Assembly (NCBI GenBank): GCA_963974265.1
Contig: CAXBDR010000127.1
Coordinates: 1-12,496, forward strand
Direction of reading: 5' to 3'
DNA length: 12,496 bases
From: CAISIP01 sp963974265
GTDB lineage: Bacteria > Pseudomonadota > Gammaproteobacteria > Burkholderiales > Burkholderiaceae_C
Shown in pieces: positions 5,938 through 12,068 of this stretch (position 1 is its first letter; each line of letters starts with the position of its first letter). The notes under the pieces were generated by a model. It saw only the letters and a list, made by a program, of their open reading frames with translations, was not told the origin of the DNA and did not search any database. The position numbers were made by a program, and so were the translations under genes.

Positions 5938-7104
5938 TCAGCCCGCCTGGGCGGCACCGGCGCGCATGACCCTGCCACGCACCAGATCATCGATGTCCTG
6001 ACGCGCTATGCCCCACTCGCAGATTCGATCGAGCACCGACGCATCATCCGTGTGCGGAGCGCGCGGCAGCGATGTCGGGGTGGCACTGAAGCGGGGGGCC
6101 ACTCCAGGCTGGAGCACGCCGTCCACCTCGATGAAAGTGTCACGTGCGCGATGGTGGGGATGGTCTGGCGCCTCCATCGGAGACAACACAGGCGCAAAGC
6201 AGGCGTCGCTGCCCTCCAGCACCTCGCACCATTGGGCCCGGGTCCGGGTCGCAAACACAGCCGCCAGCCGGGCCTTGCTGTCGGGCCAGCGGGCGCTGTC
6301 GTCGAAATCGATCGCGTCCCCCGCCAAACCCAGGCGCTCGATCAATACGGCACGAAACTTCGGTTCGATCGGCGCCACCGAGACATATTCACCATCCGCG
6401 CAGCGGTAGACCTCGTAATGCGGAGCACCGGAATCCAGCAAATTGGTGCCACGCGCTCCGACGTGCCTGCCGCTGCCCAGCATGCCGTACATCGAGGTCA
6501 TCAGCATCGCTGCGCCATCGATCATCGCCGCATCGACCACCTGGCCGGACCCGCCGCGCTGCACGTTCCACAGGGCGGCGAGCATGCCAAAGGCCAGCAG
6601 CAGACCGCCGCCGCCGAAATCGCCCACCAGGTTCAGCGGCGGGGTAGGAGGTGCGCCTGCACGCCCGATCGCGTGCAGTGCGCCGGCCAATGCTATGTAG
6701 TTCAGATCGTGCCCCGCCGCGCCGGCCATCGGACCCGACTGGCCGAAGCCGGTAACCCGGCCGTACACCAGCTTGGGCTGGGCGGCCAGACAAACGTCGG
6801 GGCCCAGTCCCAGACGTTCCATGGTTGTCGGTCGAAAACCCTCGATCAGTGCATCGCCGAGACCAACCAGCCGGCGCGTAAAGGCGATGCCTGCCTCATG
6901 CTTGAGGTCGACCGCGATCGAGCGCTTGCCGCGGCTGAGCAGGTCGAATCGAGGCGGTCGCTCGGTCCCCAGACCGCTGGGCGCGAGCCTGTCCACCCGC
7001 AGAACTTCGGCGCCCAGGTCAGCCAGCAGCATGCCGCACATCGGGCCCGGGCCGATGCCCACCAACTCCACGACCTTGAGGCCGCTCAACGGTCCAGTTT
7101 TCAT
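5938..7104 (-). CDS. Alpha-methylacyl-CoA racemase (CaiB/BaiF, family III CoA-transferase fold)
   Basis: A 388-residue protein matching alpha-methylacyl-CoA racemase more closely than plain CoA-transferases. It shows GIGPGPMCGMLLADLGAEVLRVDR (17-39), SRGKRSIAVDLK (57-68), GFGQSGPMAG..GHDLNYIALAG (119-141), NLVGDFGGGG (158-167) and GTNLLDSGAPHYEVYRCADGEY (219-240). The catalytic residues of the Mycobacterium tuberculosis racemase (His126, Asp156, Glu241) align with H132, D162 and E247 at identical spacing. It interconverts R and S 2-methylacyl-CoAs so that a stereospecific dehydrogenase can act. I chose ATG 7104 because AAGGAG lies 8 nt before it; ATG 7110 would leave only 2 nt. It is transcribed divergently from the IclR regulator, which probably controls it. 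A true CoA-transferase role is possible but less likely. Confidence 0.92.
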   Translation of the reverse strand: MKTGPLSGLKVVELVGIGPGPMCGMLLADLGAEVLRVDRLAPSGLGTERPPRFDLLSRGKRSIAVDLKHEAGIAFTRRLVGLGDALIEGFRPTTMERLGLGPDVCLAAQPKLVYGRVTGFGQSGPMAGAAGHDLNYIALAGALHAIGRAGAPPTPPLNLVGDFGGGGLLLAFGMLAALWNVQRGGSGQVVDAAMIDGAAMLMTSMYGMLGSGRHVGARGTNLLDSGAPHYEVYRCADGEYVSVAPIEPKFRAVLIERLGLAGDAIDFDDSARWPDSKARLAAVFATRTRAQWCEVLEGSDACFAPVLSPMEAPDHPHHRARDTFIEVDGVLQPGVAPRFSATPTSLPRAPHTDDASVLDRICEWGIARQDIDDLVRGRVMRAGAAQAG

Positions 7105-7112
7105 TGCCATAT

Positions 7113-7118
7113 CTCCTT
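7113..7118 (-). promoter_or_regulatory. Ribosome binding site of the racemase gene
   Basis: On the minus strand this reads AAGGAG. It is 8 nt before ATG 7104 and only 2 nt before ATG 7110, so it supports 7104 as the true start. Confidence 0.7.
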
Positions 7119-7169
7119 GAAGTGCTGCCACGAACCAGTGCCGAGTATCCATTCACTTTGGCCGGAAAA

Positions 7170-7198
7170 TTGAATCTAGTCCAATATTGGATTATTAT
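7170..7198 (+). promoter_or_regulatory. Candidate sigma-70 promoter of the IclR operon
   Basis: TTGAAT (7170-7175, 4 of 6 to the -35 consensus), a 17-bp spacer, then TATTAT (7193-7198, 5 of 6 to the -10 consensus). Transcription would start about 7 bp later, at 7205-7206, which is the A of ATG 7206. No Shine-Dalgarno sequence precedes ATG 7197 or ATG 7206, so a leaderless or nearly leaderless message is plausible. The promoter is seen by pattern only. Confidence 0.5.
7181..7190. promoter_or_regulatory. Candidate IclR operator, perfect palindrome
   Basis: CCAATATTGG is a perfect 10-bp palindrome lying inside the spacer between the candidate -35 and -10 boxes of the IclR promoter. A protein bound here would block polymerase. 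It is also 77 bp before the divergent racemase start, so it could serve both directions. Binding by the adjacent IclR protein is inferred. Confidence 0.5.
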
Positions 7199-7199
7199 G

Positions 7200-7209
7200 C
7201 CAATAATGG
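7200..7209. promoter_or_regulatory. Second operator-like element overlapping the IclR start codon
   Basis: CCAATAATGG matches the palindrome at 7181-7190 in 9 of 10 bases and begins 19 bp after it, close to two helical turns, so both would face the same side of the DNA. It covers ATG 7206 and the predicted transcription start. The nearby ATTATT (7191-7196) and AATAAT (7202-7207) also form an inverted repeat with a 5-bp centre. Confidence 0.4.
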
Positions 7210-8069
7210 AACAGTCAGATTCTCCTCGCAGCGACGATTACAGCGGGCCCAAGTCCCCGTTGCGCGTGATGCAGATCGTCGAACTTCTGGCCAGCGCCAA
7301 GGGTGGCATCACGCTCGCTGCGATGACCGAGGCCATGCAGATTCCAAAGACCAGCCTGTTGAATCATTTGAGGGTCCTGCTCACAGCAGGTTACGCGGGG
7401 CAACGCGACGGCCGTTATACGCTGGGTCCGGCGTCGTTGCGGCTGGGTTCGATCATTGCCGCCGACTCCGGAGTGCTGGTGGCTTCGCGCCCGGTGTTGG
7501 TCGACCTGGTGGCCCGGACCGACGAGACCGCCATGCTCGCCACACTGGACGAAGGCGGCACCCAGGCGCTGTACATCGACGTGGTGGAAAGCCAGCAGGA
7601 CATCCGTTATTCACCGCGGATCGGTTCCCGCTGGCCCCTGTATTGCACCGGCATGGGTCGGGCGCTTCTGGCCTTCCAGGATCCGGCCTTTATCGAATGC
7701 TATCTGGCTAATACCGAACTGCTGAAACCCACGTCGCTCACGGTCACCGACCGCGCGCGGCTGCGCCGCATCGTCGATGAGTTGCGCAGTGCCGGCGTCG
7801 TGGTCACGCAAGGCGAACACACGGTGGGCGCGGGTGCCGTGGCCGCACCGATCATCGAACGCGACGGGCGTGTACGCCATGCGATCGGAATCGGCATACC
7901 CGTTGCGCGACTCAAGTCGCGGCGCGAGCACCTGATCGCCATGGTGCGCGAAGCGGCCCGCCAGGTCGCCTGGACATTGGGACGCGACGACATCGCCCCT
8001 ACACCCACCAAAGCAGATCCATACGGGCCGACCCGTGCCCGACGCAAGACAACGGGACACGCACGTTAA
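7206..8069 (+). CDS. IclR-family transcriptional regulator
   Basis: A 287-residue regulator. An N-terminal winged helix-turn-helix (about 17-78) reads SPLRVMQIVELLASAKGGITLAAMTEAMQIPKTSLLNHLRVLLTAGY, then a wing QRDGRYTLGPASLRLG. Residues 85-265 form the IclR effector domain, with PLYCTGMGRALLAF and a glycine-rich IGIGIPV segment. The tail is basic and variable. Start choice is uncertain: ATG 7197 (three residues longer) and ATG 7206 both lack a ribosome site. I prefer 7206 because the candidate promoter would begin transcription there. The frame is open back to 7104, but those residues cross the control region. IclR proteins next to Bug receptors and CoA-transferase/racemase genes usually sense the imported acid or its derivative; here it likely governs the racemase and the downstream operon. 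Confidence 0.93.
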   Translation: MEQSDSPRSDDYSGPKSPLRVMQIVELLASAKGGITLAAMTEAMQIPKTSLLNHLRVLLTAGYAGQRDGRYTLGPASLRLGSIIAADSGVLVASRPVLVDLVARTDETAMLATLDEGGTQALYIDVVESQQDIRYSPRIGSRWPLYCTGMGRALLAFQDPAFIECYLANTELLKPTSLTVTDRARLRRIVDELRSAGVVVTQGEHTVGAGAVAAPIIERDGRVRHAIGIGIPVARLKSRREHLIAMVREAARQVAWTLGRDDIAPTPTKADPYGPTRARRKTTGHAR

Positions 8070-8115
8070 ATCAGCAACGGCCGACAGACGCAATCCTGCG
8101 CAGCAAGCATGAAAC

Positions 8116-8120
8116 AGGAG
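8116..8120 (+). promoter_or_regulatory. Ribosome binding site deciding the Bug receptor start
   Basis: AGGAG lies 6 nt before GTG 8127. An in-frame ATG at 8109 lies upstream of this site and has no Shine-Dalgarno sequence of its own, so GTG 8127 is the better start. Confidence 0.65.
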
Positions 8121-8126
8121 ACTTCT

Positions 8127-9128
8127 GTGAAAACCACATTGACAACGAAAACCAACCCCTCCAATCGAAGTTTCCTGCGCCGCGTGGGCATGGGCATGGT
8201 ATTGAGCCTGGCGGCATTGTCCGGCCACGCCCAATATCCGGACCGTGCAATCCGGCTTGTCGCGCCTTTCGGCCCGGGCTCAGCCTCAGACACGCTCCTG
8301 CGCATTGTTGCCGAGCCGCTCGGTACGACGCTGGGCCAGGCCGTGGTGATCGAGAACCGGCCTGGCGCACAGACCACGCTCGCCATAGAGCACGTCGCCA
8401 AGGCGGCGCCGGACGGCTACACCCTGCTCGCCGCCACCAACTCGATCGTCGCCAACCCGGCCGGCATCATGCGCAGCGTCAATTACGATCCGTTTCGCGA
8501 TTTCGTGCCGATCACCCGGCTTGCCGGCACCTCGTATGTGCTCGTGGTGGCCGCTGACCAGCCGTGGAAAAACATCAACGAGTTGATCGATTACGGACGC
8601 GCCAATCCCGGCAAGCTCAACTATGCAAGTGGCAACCTGGGCGGTCTACTGTATGGCGGCATGCTGCAAAAGGGAGCCGGACTGAACATGGTCCACATTC
8701 CCTTCAAGTCCACGCCACCGGCGCTGCTTGAAGTCCTGGCCGGCCGCGTCCACCTGATGTTCACGGATATCGTGACCGCGAACGCGCAAGCCAAGGCCGG
8801 CAAGGTCCGACCCTTGCTGGCGACCGCCACGACCCGCACCGCGCTGTTTCCCGATGTGCCAACCATCGCCGAGTCGGGCCTTCGTGGCCTGGCCGACATG
8901 CCTGCCTGGTGGGCACTCTTCGCGCCTGCCGGCACACCCAAGGATGTCGTCGACCGTCTGAACCGCGAGTTCAACCTGATTCTGCAAAGGCCCGAAGTTC
9001 GCGCGAAGCTGCTGGTACTCGGAATCGACGCCATGCCTTCCACCTCTGAGGCGCTGGCCGCTTTCACCCGCGAGCAGTCCCAAGCCTATGTTCGACTGAT
9101 CAAGGAATTCGGAGTCCAGCCAGAGTGA
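8127..9128 (+). CDS. Tripartite tricarboxylate transporter substrate-binding protein (Bug family)
   Basis: A 333-residue periplasmic receptor starting at GTG 8127. Residues 1-35 form a Sec-type signal peptide: basic N-terminus with RSFLRRVG, hydrophobic MGMVLSLAALS, cleavage after GHA. The mature protein starts QYPDRAIRLVAPFGPGSASDTLLR, the hallmark Bug N-terminus, followed by ENRPGAQTTLAIEHVAKAAPDGYTLL, LAGRVHLMFTDI, PDVPTIAESGL, and WWALFAPAGTP. Such receptors bind carboxylates in the periplasm and deliver them to a TctAB-type permease, but no permease gene is present here, which is common for the many orphan Bug genes of Burkholderiales. It follows the IclR gene by 57 bp and overlaps the next gene as GTGA (9125-9128), tying uptake to the catabolic operon. 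The ligand is unknown; a branched or cyclic carboxylate is inferred from the neighbours. Confidence 0.94.
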   Translation: MKTTLTTKTNPSNRSFLRRVGMGMVLSLAALSGHAQYPDRAIRLVAPFGPGSASDTLLRIVAEPLGTTLGQAVVIENRPGAQTTLAIEHVAKAAPDGYTLLAATNSIVANPAGIMRSVNYDPFRDFVPITRLAGTSYVLVVAADQPWKNINELIDYGRANPGKLNYASGNLGGLLYGGMLQKGAGLNMVHIPFKSTPPALLEVLAGRVHLMFTDIVTANAQAKAGKVRPLLATATTRTALFPDVPTIAESGLRGLADMPAWWALFAPAGTPKDVVDRLNREFNLILQRPEVRAKLLVLGIDAMPSTSEALAAFTREQSQAYVRLIKEFGVQPE

Positions 9129-9625
9129 GAGCCGCAGCCAAGAAAACCATCGACAAGATGAACGACCCATCCGGCGTGTTGTGGCTGGACACGATCCGGC
9201 CGGGCATGCGCCTTCCCATGCCCGGCTTTGATTGCAGTGCCGACCTGGTTGCCGGTTATGCCGAACTGCTCGATGCGCACCATCCGGTCCATGTGGATCC
9301 CGAATACGCCAAAACCACACGGTACGGAAGACTCATCGCACATGGGCCACTGGTGATCGCCAAGGCCCTGGCCATGCTCGGCGACCTGTTCGGTCCGGCG
9401 CTGCAAGTCATGCTCGACGTGGGCGAGTGGCGCTTCTACGCTCCGGTATTCGTCGGAACGCAAGTCCGTCTGGAGTGTTTTGTGGTCGACGTATCGAGCT
9501 CAAAGGGTCGCAGTGCCGGTGCGGTGCGCCTGGAGATCCGCGTGCTCGGCGCCGACGGCGCGCTGGCCCAACGCGGGACCGCAAACGTGCTGGTACTGCG
9601 CCAACCCCATCGTGATCCGGCCTGA
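9125..9625 (+). CDS. MaoC-family hotdog-fold (de)hydratase, second copy
   Basis: A 166-residue single hotdog protein. The hydratase region reads LLDAHHPVHVDPEYAKTTRYGRLIAHGPL (48-76), which matches the MaoC/PhaJ pattern D-x-N-P-x-H...G..IAHG but with a change. The Asp (D50) lies 6 residues before His56 rather than the usual 5, so Ala51 occupies the normal Asp position and His53 replaces Asn. Catalysis may be altered. GTG 9125 overlaps the Bug stop as GTGA and has GGAG 10-11 nt upstream; ATG 9158 is an alternative start with a poorer ribosome site. In the operon order dehydrogenase/hydratase/thiolase-like/DUF35, this gene would hydrate the enoyl-CoA made by the following dehydrogenase. It is not closely similar to the MaoC protein at 3507. 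Confidence 0.86.
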   Translation: MRAAAKKTIDKMNDPSGVLWLDTIRPGMRLPMPGFDCSADLVAGYAELLDAHHPVHVDPEYAKTTRYGRLIAHGPLVIAKALAMLGDLFGPALQVMLDVGEWRFYAPVFVGTQVRLECFVVDVSSSKGRSAGAVRLEIRVLGADGALAQRGTANVLVLRQPHRDPA

Positions 9626-9657
9626 GCCACCTGCCCACCCCGAACCCTCGTCATCCC

Positions 9658-10815
9658 ATGAGCCAATCCGAACGCCGCATCCCACCCAACACCGTCGACC
9701 GCGAAGCCTTCCGCTACATGTGCCGCAAGTTTGCCGAACGTGAAATCAAGCCGCGCTGGGCGCAGGCCGATCAGGAGGCGCGTTTTCCGCGCGAGGTCTA
9801 CACCGCCGCTGCCAATGCCGGCCTGATCGGACTGCATGCCCCCGAGTCCCTGGGGGGTGCCGACCTCGGCGTGACCGAAGAGGCCATCTCGATCGAGGAA
9901 CAGGCCAAGGTCAACCCCAACCTGGCCATCATGCCGCTGATCCAGGGAGTCGCCGGCTCACTGCTGTGCGAGCACGGCAATGAGGACCATCATGCGTTGG
10001 CACGTGCCAACATTGCCGGTAATTGCCTGCTTGCGCTGGCCGTCACCGAACCCGAGGCCGGCAGCGACGTGCAGAACCTCAAGACGAGCGCCCGGCGCGA
10101 CGGCGACATATGGGTGCTCGACGGCATCAAGTCGTTCATCACCCTGGGCGGTGATTGCGACGTGATGCTGGTGCTGGCCCGCACCGACCCGGGAAAGGGC
10201 CGTCACGGCATGCATTTCTTCGCCGTCGATCGCAACACGCCGGGCGTGGAAACGTCGCAGATCAAGACCTACGCCAATCGACCGGTTCCGACCTATCGGG
10301 TGATGTTCAACGATGCCCGGGTGCCCGAGTCGCGCCGCCTGGGTGCCGGTTTTGGCGCCATCATGGCGGGGTTCAACCGCGAACGGGTGATGGTCGCCGC
10401 GCGCTGGCTCGGCCATATGCAGACCGCTCTGGCCTGGGCGCTGGACTACGCCAAGGTGCGCCAGCAGTTTGGCAAGCCGATCGGTGCCAACCAGAGCATC
10501 GCCTTCATGCTGGCCCAGGGCCACGTCGATGTCGAGGCCTCGCGCCTGTACACGTACCATGCCGCGCAACGCTGGGACAGCGGTGCCGCGATCAAGGACA
10601 TCATCCTGGATGTCTCTTCGGCCAAGCTGTTCGTGACCCAGGCCGTCTACCGCGTCACGCAAAACGCCCTGCATATTGGGGGCGGCTGGGGCATCACGGA
10701 GGAACTGCCCGTGATGCGCATGGCACTCGACGCCCTGGTCGCGCCGGTCACCGTGGGATCCTACGAGATTCAGTTGCGCGTGATCGCCAAACAGCTCGGC
10801 CTGCCCTGCGACTGA
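9658..10815 (+). CDS. Acyl-CoA dehydrogenase, second copy
   Basis: A 385-residue FAD acyl-CoA dehydrogenase of usual length. Motifs are LIGLHAPESLGGADLG (56-71), LAVTEPEAGSD (127-137), and KVRQQFGKPIGANQSIAFMLA (266-286). The C-terminal region carries HIGGGWGITEELPVMRM (339-355). At the MCAD base position the YEGT motif is T-V-G-S (365-368), so there is no acid there. Glu242 in FNRERVMVA instead sits where isovaleryl-CoA and long-chain acyl-CoA dehydrogenases carry their base (Glu254 in IVD), so it should be active with that geometry. It differs clearly from the dehydrogenase at 1469-2635. No good ribosome site precedes ATG 9658, and the gap to the MaoC gene is 32 nt. It should supply the enoyl-CoA for the operon's hydratase; ETF is the expected electron acceptor. 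Confidence 0.92.
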   Translation: MSQSERRIPPNTVDREAFRYMCRKFAEREIKPRWAQADQEARFPREVYTAAANAGLIGLHAPESLGGADLGVTEEAISIEEQAKVNPNLAIMPLIQGVAGSLLCEHGNEDHHALARANIAGNCLLALAVTEPEAGSDVQNLKTSARRDGDIWVLDGIKSFITLGGDCDVMLVLARTDPGKGRHGMHFFAVDRNTPGVETSQIKTYANRPVPTYRVMFNDARVPESRRLGAGFGAIMAGFNRERVMVAARWLGHMQTALAWALDYAKVRQQFGKPIGANQSIAFMLAQGHVDVEASRLYTYHAAQRWDSGAAIKDIILDVSSAKLFVTQAVYRVTQNALHIGGGWGITEELPVMRMALDALVAPVTVGSYEIQLRVIAKQLGLPCD

Positions 10816-10817
10816 CC

Positions 10818-10821
10818 GGAG
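10818..10821 (+). promoter_or_regulatory. Ribosome binding site of the thiolase-like gene
   Basis: GGAG lies 7 nt before GTG 10829, just after the dehydrogenase stop at 10815. It supports the GTG start. Confidence 0.55.
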
Positions 10822-10828
10822 CCGACTC

Positions 10829-12058
10829 GTGAGAACACCCGACCGTTCCCTGGGCAGAGTTGCCGCCATCGTCGGCATGGGCGACGCCTACGCTGACAAA
10901 ACAAATATCAAGGACCCGCTGCAACTGGCTACCGAAGCCAGTTGGGCTGCCTTCAAGGATGCCGGGATTCGCAAGGACGACATCGACATCCTGCTCACCG
11001 GGCGCTCGCCCTGGGCCGACCGGCGGCCCCAATGGAACAACATCTTCGCCTCGCACATGCAAATGCCGGTGCGCATGACCACCGAGATCACGTTCCACGG
11101 CGCGGGCGTCAACGCAATGATCGGCCAGGCCGCGCTGGCCATTGCCGCCGGAACGGCTGACTATGTGTTGTGCGTGCAGTCGGACGCGGTCGAATTGTTC
11201 ATCGACGCCACGGCGGTCGGTGCCGCCACAGACGCCTGCCCGCAGTTCGAATTTCCCTATGGCCCGACCATTCCCACGATCTATGCGCAGCTGGCCTGCC
11301 GCTATATGCACGAATTCGGCGTCACCGAGGAAGACTTCGCCGAGGTCGCGGTGCAGCGCCAGGAATGGGCCGTGCACCACCCCAAGGCCGCCAAGCGCCG
11401 CCATGGACTCATCAGCGTCGACGATGTGATGCGCTCGCCCTACATATCGACCCCGCTACGGCGCTGGATGTGCGCCACCTGGGGTCCGGGCGGCACAGCC
11501 GGCGCGTTTGTCGTCACCAGTGTCGAACGCGCCAGGCAGGCCAGGCGACCGATCTACATCCACGGTTTCGGAACCTGCACCACGCATGAGTACCTGTGCG
11601 AGCGTATCAACCTGCGCAAGAGTCGTATCCCGCTCGGGCCGCTGCCGGCCATCACCACGACCGGCGCCGCACACGCAGCGCGCGAGGCCTATGCGATGGC
11701 CGACATGGCGCCCACCGACATGCAACTCGGAGCGCTCGCCGGAAATTTCTCGCATACGGTGCTGGTGCAACTGGAGGACCTGGGCTTTGCGCCCAAGGGC
11801 CGTGCGATGGACCTGGTTCATAGCGGGCGCATGCGGCCCGGCGGCGATTTCCCAGTTGACACCAACGGCGGGTGGATGGGCTTTGGCCAGCCCGGTATCT
11901 CGGTTGCCGCCGACTCGCTGGTTGAAACCGTGCGCCAGTTGCGGGGCGACCCGCTGGGGCTGTCGGCCGGCAATTCACCGAAACGCGCCATGGCGTATTC
12001 CGCGGGCGGCATGCTGGCCTGCCATAGCGCCGTGATCCTGGGCACCGAAGCCCTGTAG
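10829..12058 (+). CDS. Thiolase-superfamily protein, Ltp2/SCPx-like, lacking the thiolase nucleophile
   Basis: A 409-residue protein with the thiolase fold in the lipid-transfer/SCPx style: VAAIVGMGDAYADK (11-24), DAGIRKDDIDILLTG (44-58), a first-domain helix GQAALAIAAGTADYVLCV (99-116), and a C-terminal VDTNGGWMGFGQPGISVAADSLVETVRQLRG (343-372). The residue aligned with the acylated Cys is His90 (TFHGAG), and the GHP motif is GQP (353-355), so the catalytic Cys and His of real thiolases are both absent. This pattern, plus an adjacent DUF35 gene, fits the Ltp2 steroid side-chain aldolase, a thiolase-fold enzyme with a repurposed active site that works only with a DUF35 partner. It would cleave a beta-hydroxyacyl-CoA by retro-aldol reaction. 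Start is GTG 10829; the DUF35 gene begins 10 nt after its stop. A non-catalytic or synthase-type role is the alternative. Confidence 0.88.
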   Translation: MRTPDRSLGRVAAIVGMGDAYADKTNIKDPLQLATEASWAAFKDAGIRKDDIDILLTGRSPWADRRPQWNNIFASHMQMPVRMTTEITFHGAGVNAMIGQAALAIAAGTADYVLCVQSDAVELFIDATAVGAATDACPQFEFPYGPTIPTIYAQLACRYMHEFGVTEEDFAEVAVQRQEWAVHHPKAAKRRHGLISVDDVMRSPYISTPLRRWMCATWGPGGTAGAFVVTSVERARQARRPIYIHGFGTCTTHEYLCERINLRKSRIPLGPLPAITTTGAAHAAREAYAMADMAPTDMQLGALAGNFSHTVLVQLEDLGFAPKGRAMDLVHSGRMRPGGDFPVDTNGGWMGFGQPGISVAADSLVETVRQLRGDPLGLSAGNSPKRAMAYSAGGMLACHSAVILGTEAL

Positions 12059-12068
12059 GAACAGCACC

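Noticed and set aside
5930..5965. Possible terminator hairpin between the convergent SDR and racemase genes
   Set aside because: Only a 5-bp CCGCC/GGCGG stem with a 2-nt loop is present. It lies inside the racemase coding end and has no T-run.
6052..7173. Plus-strand open frame of 373 codons opposite the racemase
   Set aside because: The minus strand carries a full, motif-complete racemase. The plus-strand product is low-complexity, rich in Arg, His and Gln, and lacks a ribosome site.
8160..8232. Twin-arginine signal in the Bug receptor
   Set aside because: RSFLRRVG has an RR pair, but it does not follow the S-R-R-x-F-L-K order. The hydrophobic core and GHA cleavage site fit a Sec signal.
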